Source of the DNA: Archilochus colubris
Lineage: Eukaryota > Chordata > Aves > Apodiformes > Trochilidae
NCBI GenBank assembly: GCA_023079485.1
Contig: CM041115.1
Location: 41,054,305 to 41,118,304 of the forward strand
Length of the DNA: 64,000 bases
Direction: 5' to 3'
Part shown: positions 58,861-64,000 of the stretch, one piece after another
Position numbering within the stretch: the stretch's first letter is position 1
Layout: each line of letters opens with the position of its first letter
The notes under the pieces: generated by a model
What the model saw: the letters and a program-made list of their open reading frames with translations, nothing else
Told to the model about the DNA's origin: nothing
Database searches by the model: none
Program-made: the position numbers and the translations under genes

Positions 58861-61800
58861 GACAAGCAGCAGGTGCCATTCTGTCCTGTACAGAGCACCT
58901 TGTTGTATGTAGTACTTTTTAGCACTGCAGCTGCCAACTAAAGGAATCTACTAAATATAGTTATGGTACTTACCAGTAAAACCCAATTCTTCATAACATT
59001 TCTAGCTACACTACAATCCAGATATAACAGTGTATATACTATGTGTAAAGTATATATAATATAACAATAGGTAGTACTTTAGTAATCACAACATTATGCA
59101 GACCTTTACTTCTGCAAGATTGCTCCAGTAGAGTGGCTCTTCCAAGAAGGAATTACCTACTATGTCCAGGACTACTGTATTTAAACAGATTTTTTTTTCC
59201 CCATGGACTGCCTAACCAAGCTTTACTAACAGACTCACTGAAAAAATGGCCATATGCTTTTCTAAGCATGTTGTACTACCATAATAGGTTAAAGAAAGAA
59301 AAGAGAAACAAAGCATAGATACAGAATAAGCAGCAGAATAAAGAGGTCTGAGTTAATTTGCTTGCTGTAAACATGCCTTTCTGGCATGTTTCACTGTCCT
59401 AAAATAGCTGAGGTGTTGACAACATTTTTGGATTAGAGCAGGAAGGGACCCATTTTCATTCTCTTTTAGAAATTCAAAGCCTCACATTTGTGCAGATATC
59501 AAGAGTATCTTGTCTGCACCCTCAAGAATTTTCTTCCTTTTATGCCTATTGAATGTCCTCTGCTTTGTTGTGTTAAATAGAAGAGCATAAGAATTAAGCA
59601 TAAATATGCTGAGTGAACTCCTCACACCAGTAGAAAGAAAAAAAGATTATCCCTTAGTTAAAAGAAACCAAAACCCCAACACAAAACCAGGATTAAACTT
59701 TTCAAACATTAATCATTTGTAAAATATAAGTGAAAATATATAATAATGATGTATAACACCAGCATCTAATGAAAATGCAAGACATCTATAATATTATTTT
59801 GGACTTTAGTTAGTGGTACAGAGGTATGACTATATACTTCAGGGTTATGACCCCTGAAGATATTGTTAATGGACAGTTTCAGTGGAGCGTGTGCCTAATT
59901 TTTCAGGCAAAAAGCCTATTGTGTTCCTTCTGTCCTTTAGTGGTATTTAGTCTGTAGTTACGATGAACGGTGCTCAGTGGTGTAGCAGTTCATTGAAAAG
60001 CATTTGTGAAATAAAGAATTTAATAACCTGAATGATCAATTAACATTCACACTTCCTGGCTGTTACAACAACCTGATTGAACTGTATTTCTGCTGCAAAA
60101 TTGTCTGTTTTAAGAAAATTCTTTCCAGTGTTGATTAAGAACTTTTAAATTTCTGGTTTTCCTTCTATTTATTTCTCTCTCATTCTCTCTTCTGGCTTCT
60201 TCCTTTATTTTTCTGCAGTCTGTTCTGCTTTTTCACATTCACCTACATCATCTTCAGCTCTCTGACATTTCAGTCTGTTGATGCACACAAACATGCTGCC
60301 AAAACAGCTTAGCTTGAAATAATACCATCTCTAGTGACTGCTCCATTTTCAGCACTACATCGTACCAACTGTGAGTGACAGGGGTCATGCTGTCAAGCCT
60401 AATAGTTCCTAAGAGGTGATTAGCTGGACTACTGATATCTGCATGGGGCTTGATGGATACTTAACTTTCCACTGCACTGATCCCTCCTAGATACGGATTC
60501 TTTACTCTTTCAGGAATGCCACACTGGATGATTTACTAATTACTGTGGCTGTTTTGCTGTTTTTTGTTTTTTCTCCACTCACATCACTTGTGAGCTGTGC
60601 AGAGTTTCACCCTAAGGAAACATAAAACGCAAGAGCTGCATGAAGGTAAAAGAAATGGTGGCAAAACATCTTCTCAATAGCATTTCCCCTAAGTCTGATG
60701 CTGTGCCTTAGCAGTGTGAAATTGAAACTCAAGTCATGTAGCTAACAAAATAAATGCTGGGCCTATGTTCCAAGGGCACATGAGTATTTCGTGTACTCCT
60801 GAAATAGCAATCGGTATCCTATGGTTTACATTGTGGAGAAGTTTCTTCTTAAAAGTGCACAAAAATGCTTCTGGGATGAAGTTGATTGAGATTTTTAGGT
60901 GAAATGGAATTGGACAGGGGCATCAAGAGTGCACATACTGTGAATCAATTTGTAATCAGCTTCAGTCACTGCTTCTCTGAGATGTCTAGCCTACCTCAGG
61001 TTTTTTTACTGGTCTGTTCTTCAGTAGCCATAGGCATCATTCGCATAAGGAGTTGACTGCCCATTACGTGACCAGTGCACAAGCATATTTCAGTATGAAG
61101 CAAAACAAAAGACAGATAAAGATTGCACTTAATAGGTCATCTGACAGGGAACTGAAACAAGAATTGTATTAAATGAAAATCTAGAAACATCTCCTGAGGA
61201 ATGCACTTCACCATGTTTGCCTCTAAGCCCATAGAATTAAATTGTTTTTCAAAGTGAAATGCCTTACTAGCATCACTCCAGGTCATTTTCTTCACCTGGC
61301 AATGATTCCAGGAACTCACTTGTTGTCAATGTCAGATTTTCCTCGCCAGCTGTTTTGATCTACAATCTTGAGTTTAGCTGTTTTATGCTTATTGGAAATC
61401 TTTAGTATTCATTGCTGAAGTTATACCACCTCAATAATATATACCTGAGGTGTCAAAGGAGCGGTTTTCTTCAGCAAAAATGCACATAGAAAATTAAAAC
61501 AACTGGAATATAACCATATTGTTCATGATTAGTACATGACTAGTGGGAAATTCATAAACAGAAAATACAGCAAGAAAAGGAAGAGATATCTGAGAAATAT
61601 CTCTGTGTACTTATTTATCAGTAAAGCATTTAAGGGAAAATGTATAAGGAAAAGAACTCTCTAAATATGTCATGTTTTTATTTCACTTCATCTTGATTGA
61701 ATATGTAAGTAGGTATTTTTTATTCTTATTAGGTCATAGAGGAGGATTTTTAAAGGCCCTGCTAGTTAAAAAATACACCTTCTTCACATGCTAAGTGACT

Positions 61801-62770
61801 TGTCAGTCTTCTAAGCTTACTGAGAAGTGTTAGTCATGTTGTTTTGGTACAAGGTTGCCTCAGTATTCTTTTCAGTAGAACGGTATTTGTGTTCGATCTT
61901 CAGTAGCTGATGATTGTCAAAGGTGTAGTGTAAAAGACTGAGGTTTCATGAGTAATTTAAATAAAAAATCTCGTCCTGGATGTGTATCTGTAAAACGTAG
62001 ACATTTAATACAGAGGTGCAACTGTTCTCTAAAGATAATGCAAAGTGTGCATTTTTATATAATTTGAGATAAAGACATGTTTCTTAACGACACTGTAATT
62101 TTTTTGTTGGTATCTTGTACTAAAAGAAGTTCTCTTAGGGATTACCCCAATCAAAATCATGAATGTTTAGCAATGTTTTGAATGTTAGTGCAAACTACTA
62201 TAACATGCTTAAAAGAGGAACGCCATTGCTCCTCTGCTAATGAGCTGCCAGTGCTGTTGTGCTATGTCGTGTTAATTTATCTCATCGGAATTTGTTGCTT
62301 TGTATCATAGGCAGCTTGTTGCTTCTTTTGATAGCTAGATGAATTAGGAACATTCTGGTCCTGTTGTTCCCACAGTTTTTGTTTTAAAATGTTTTTGAAT
62401 TACCTGAAAGTCCAGTAAATATAATTAGAATAAAAGAGAAACAGTATTTGTACAGGCTATGAAAGGAAAATTCCCTGTTGGCAAGGAGAATTTGAAAGCA
62501 GGAATAACATCACTCACCAAAACAGACCAGAAAACTCAAAATGAAAATTTTGTGTATGAAAATTTTCAGTCTGTTTCTATATAGTTTTGAAAGAGAAGCC
62601 AAACAGGGCTATGGGTAATTTCAGGTTTACTTTGCTTGCTATCTGATGCACTGTTTCTAGTGTTCATGTCTGAACTACTGCCAGTGCATCCAGAGCAGCC
62701 TGTGAGATTCACCTACGAACTGCTTGGTGCTGCTTTGTGTTGCACCAGATGCATTTCTGCTTAAACACAG
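58861..62770. other. Unassigned AT-rich sequence
   Basis: About 3.9 kb downstream of the CpG island and CR1 scrap. No coding exon or repeat was recognised. Confidence 0.42.
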
Positions 62771-62865
62771 ATTTCTTTTTTATTTTATTTTATTTTATTT
62801 TATTTTATTTTATTTTATTTTATTTTATTTTATTTTATTTTATTTTATTTTATTTTATTTTATTC
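62771..62865. repeat. (TTTTA)n pentanucleotide microsatellite
   Basis: About 18 near-perfect tandem TTTTA units. Confidence 0.95.
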
Positions 62866-64000
62866 AAATAATTTACTTCCAGACTATAGAGTTAAAAGTG
62901 AACTTTAGGTCACCCTAATGCTTCCTTTTTAGAATATCAACACCTTCAGGGAAGGATTTAAGGCATTTAGTGCATTAACAGCTTTACTGCTGTTTACATC
63001 ACATGGTGTGACGGTGCTATGCTGGTAAAACTGTTCTTCCACCTCCTTAGCTGCTCCTTCAGCCCGATCAAAACCAACCAACCAACCAACCAACCAACAA
63101 ACAAATAAAAGTCTGCCTGAAAAAAGAAGATGCTCTGTGACTGTTATTTATATCCTTATGTAAGGATGTCCTCATTGCTTATGTCCTAAATGGAAACAGG
63201 AATGGAGAGACTGCGGAAATGGTCCTTCACAGAGTGCAGACATGGGATTTTTTTGATGAGCGCTGTGATCCAATCTGTATAGATGATGTAGCCAAGTGAT
63301 GGGCAGATACAATCTCACCTTGTTTAAGTACTACTGGAATACTAGAATTAGTTTCTAACCTCTTAAAATTTTCATTGATTTACTGTATTTCCTCAGGCTT
63401 CATAGCAACATGGAATGCTTAGTTGGAGGACAGAATAAAACATAAATTGTGGTTGTTTGATTTTTTTAATGTGCCCAGTGAATTCCCAGAGCTATAGTGA
63501 GACATGCACTGTCTCACAGCCTACGCCAGCAGTCAGTGCATAGATTCTTTCAAGAAGTAATCATTCAAATGAGGGATTGTGGAAGGTAGAAAGCAGGGAA
63601 GAATCTGAGTAATTTTCACAGGGCTGTGTTTATCAACACTGGAGATAATTCTAACATGCATCTACAAAGCTGAAAGGGCTTTAAAACAGTTTATTTTTTA
63701 AAGAACCTGTTTTCAAATTATGAAAATTATATATTGGAGACAAAATTATTGGTAAAAGTCATCATGTGACAATTTAGTATTTCGGGAAAATGCATCTTGG
63801 TTTTTACTGATGAAAGTGCAGAAGTTCCTTCCATCTCATTTCAAGGCTGAAATTTTTAGCCACATTTGCAGTCTGCCATTATGTTTTGTGAACAGATTTT
63901 TTTGTTTTATTTTTCAAAGCAGGGAAAGACTTTTATAAGTTGCTCTTTCCAGTAGAATCTGTATCAGATTCATTAAAGTATCCCCTAAAATGAATTTGAA
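62866..64000. other. Unassigned sequence with a short (AACC)n repeat
   Basis: Apart from about six AACC units at 63072-63099, no feature was recognised up to the end of the window. Confidence 0.45.
63072..63099. repeat. (AACC)n microsatellite
   Basis: Six to seven tandem AACC units followed by A-rich sequence. Confidence 0.9.

Noticed and set aside
1..64000. tRNA, rRNA, CRISPR arrays or bacterial-type operons
   Set aside because: None was seen. Composition and repeats are those of a vertebrate nuclear genome.

Overview
The window looks like bird nuclear DNA, most likely passerine-type. It holds several CR1 LINE fragments that end in the CR1 terminal octamer, an ERVL-class endogenous retrovirus (ERV) family, AT-rich unique sequence and few repeats overall. 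I could not recognise any host protein-coding exon. The only sequence resembling a host promoter is an isolated CpG island near 58 kb. The species is inferred from repeat content only.

Layout. 1-4.4 kb: three minus-strand CR1 fragments of different ages. 7.1-7.3 kb: an A/T-only repeat block. 7.7-9.2 kb: a better preserved plus-strand CR1 3' half. 9.2-18 kb: unique AT-rich DNA. 18.05-18.8 kb: an old LTR of the ERVL family. 20.06-27.16 kb: a complete ERVL-class provirus on the minus strand, with a 5-bp target duplication, two LTRs, a Lys-type primer binding site, an open gag, an open pol (PR-RT-RNase H-IN) and a polypurine tract, but no env. 30.7-31.7 kb: an internally deleted relative of it. 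32.9-36.0 kb: a decayed RTE-like LINE (endonuclease, RT, C-terminal zinc-finger remnant) split by a solo LTR of the same ERV family. 36.4, 39.1 and 58.6 kb: further CR1 scraps. 49.5 and 62.8 kb: microsatellites. 57.8-58.3 kb: a CpG island with a CRE-like site, three evenly spaced MYB-type sites and two opposed CTCF-like motifs.

How the parts work together. In the provirus, gag and pol share one reading frame and are separated by a single UAG. No AUG precedes the protease catalytic Asp, and a stem-loop with possible pseudoknot pairing follows the stop. Gag-Pol is therefore probably made by stop-codon readthrough. The Gag N-terminus carries three predicted membrane-spanning segments ahead of an ERVL-type capsid region, which is the most unusual protein architecture here. 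Both frames are open even though the two LTRs differ at roughly 4% of positions by eye. The CpG island is a candidate bidirectional promoter for an unidentified transcript.
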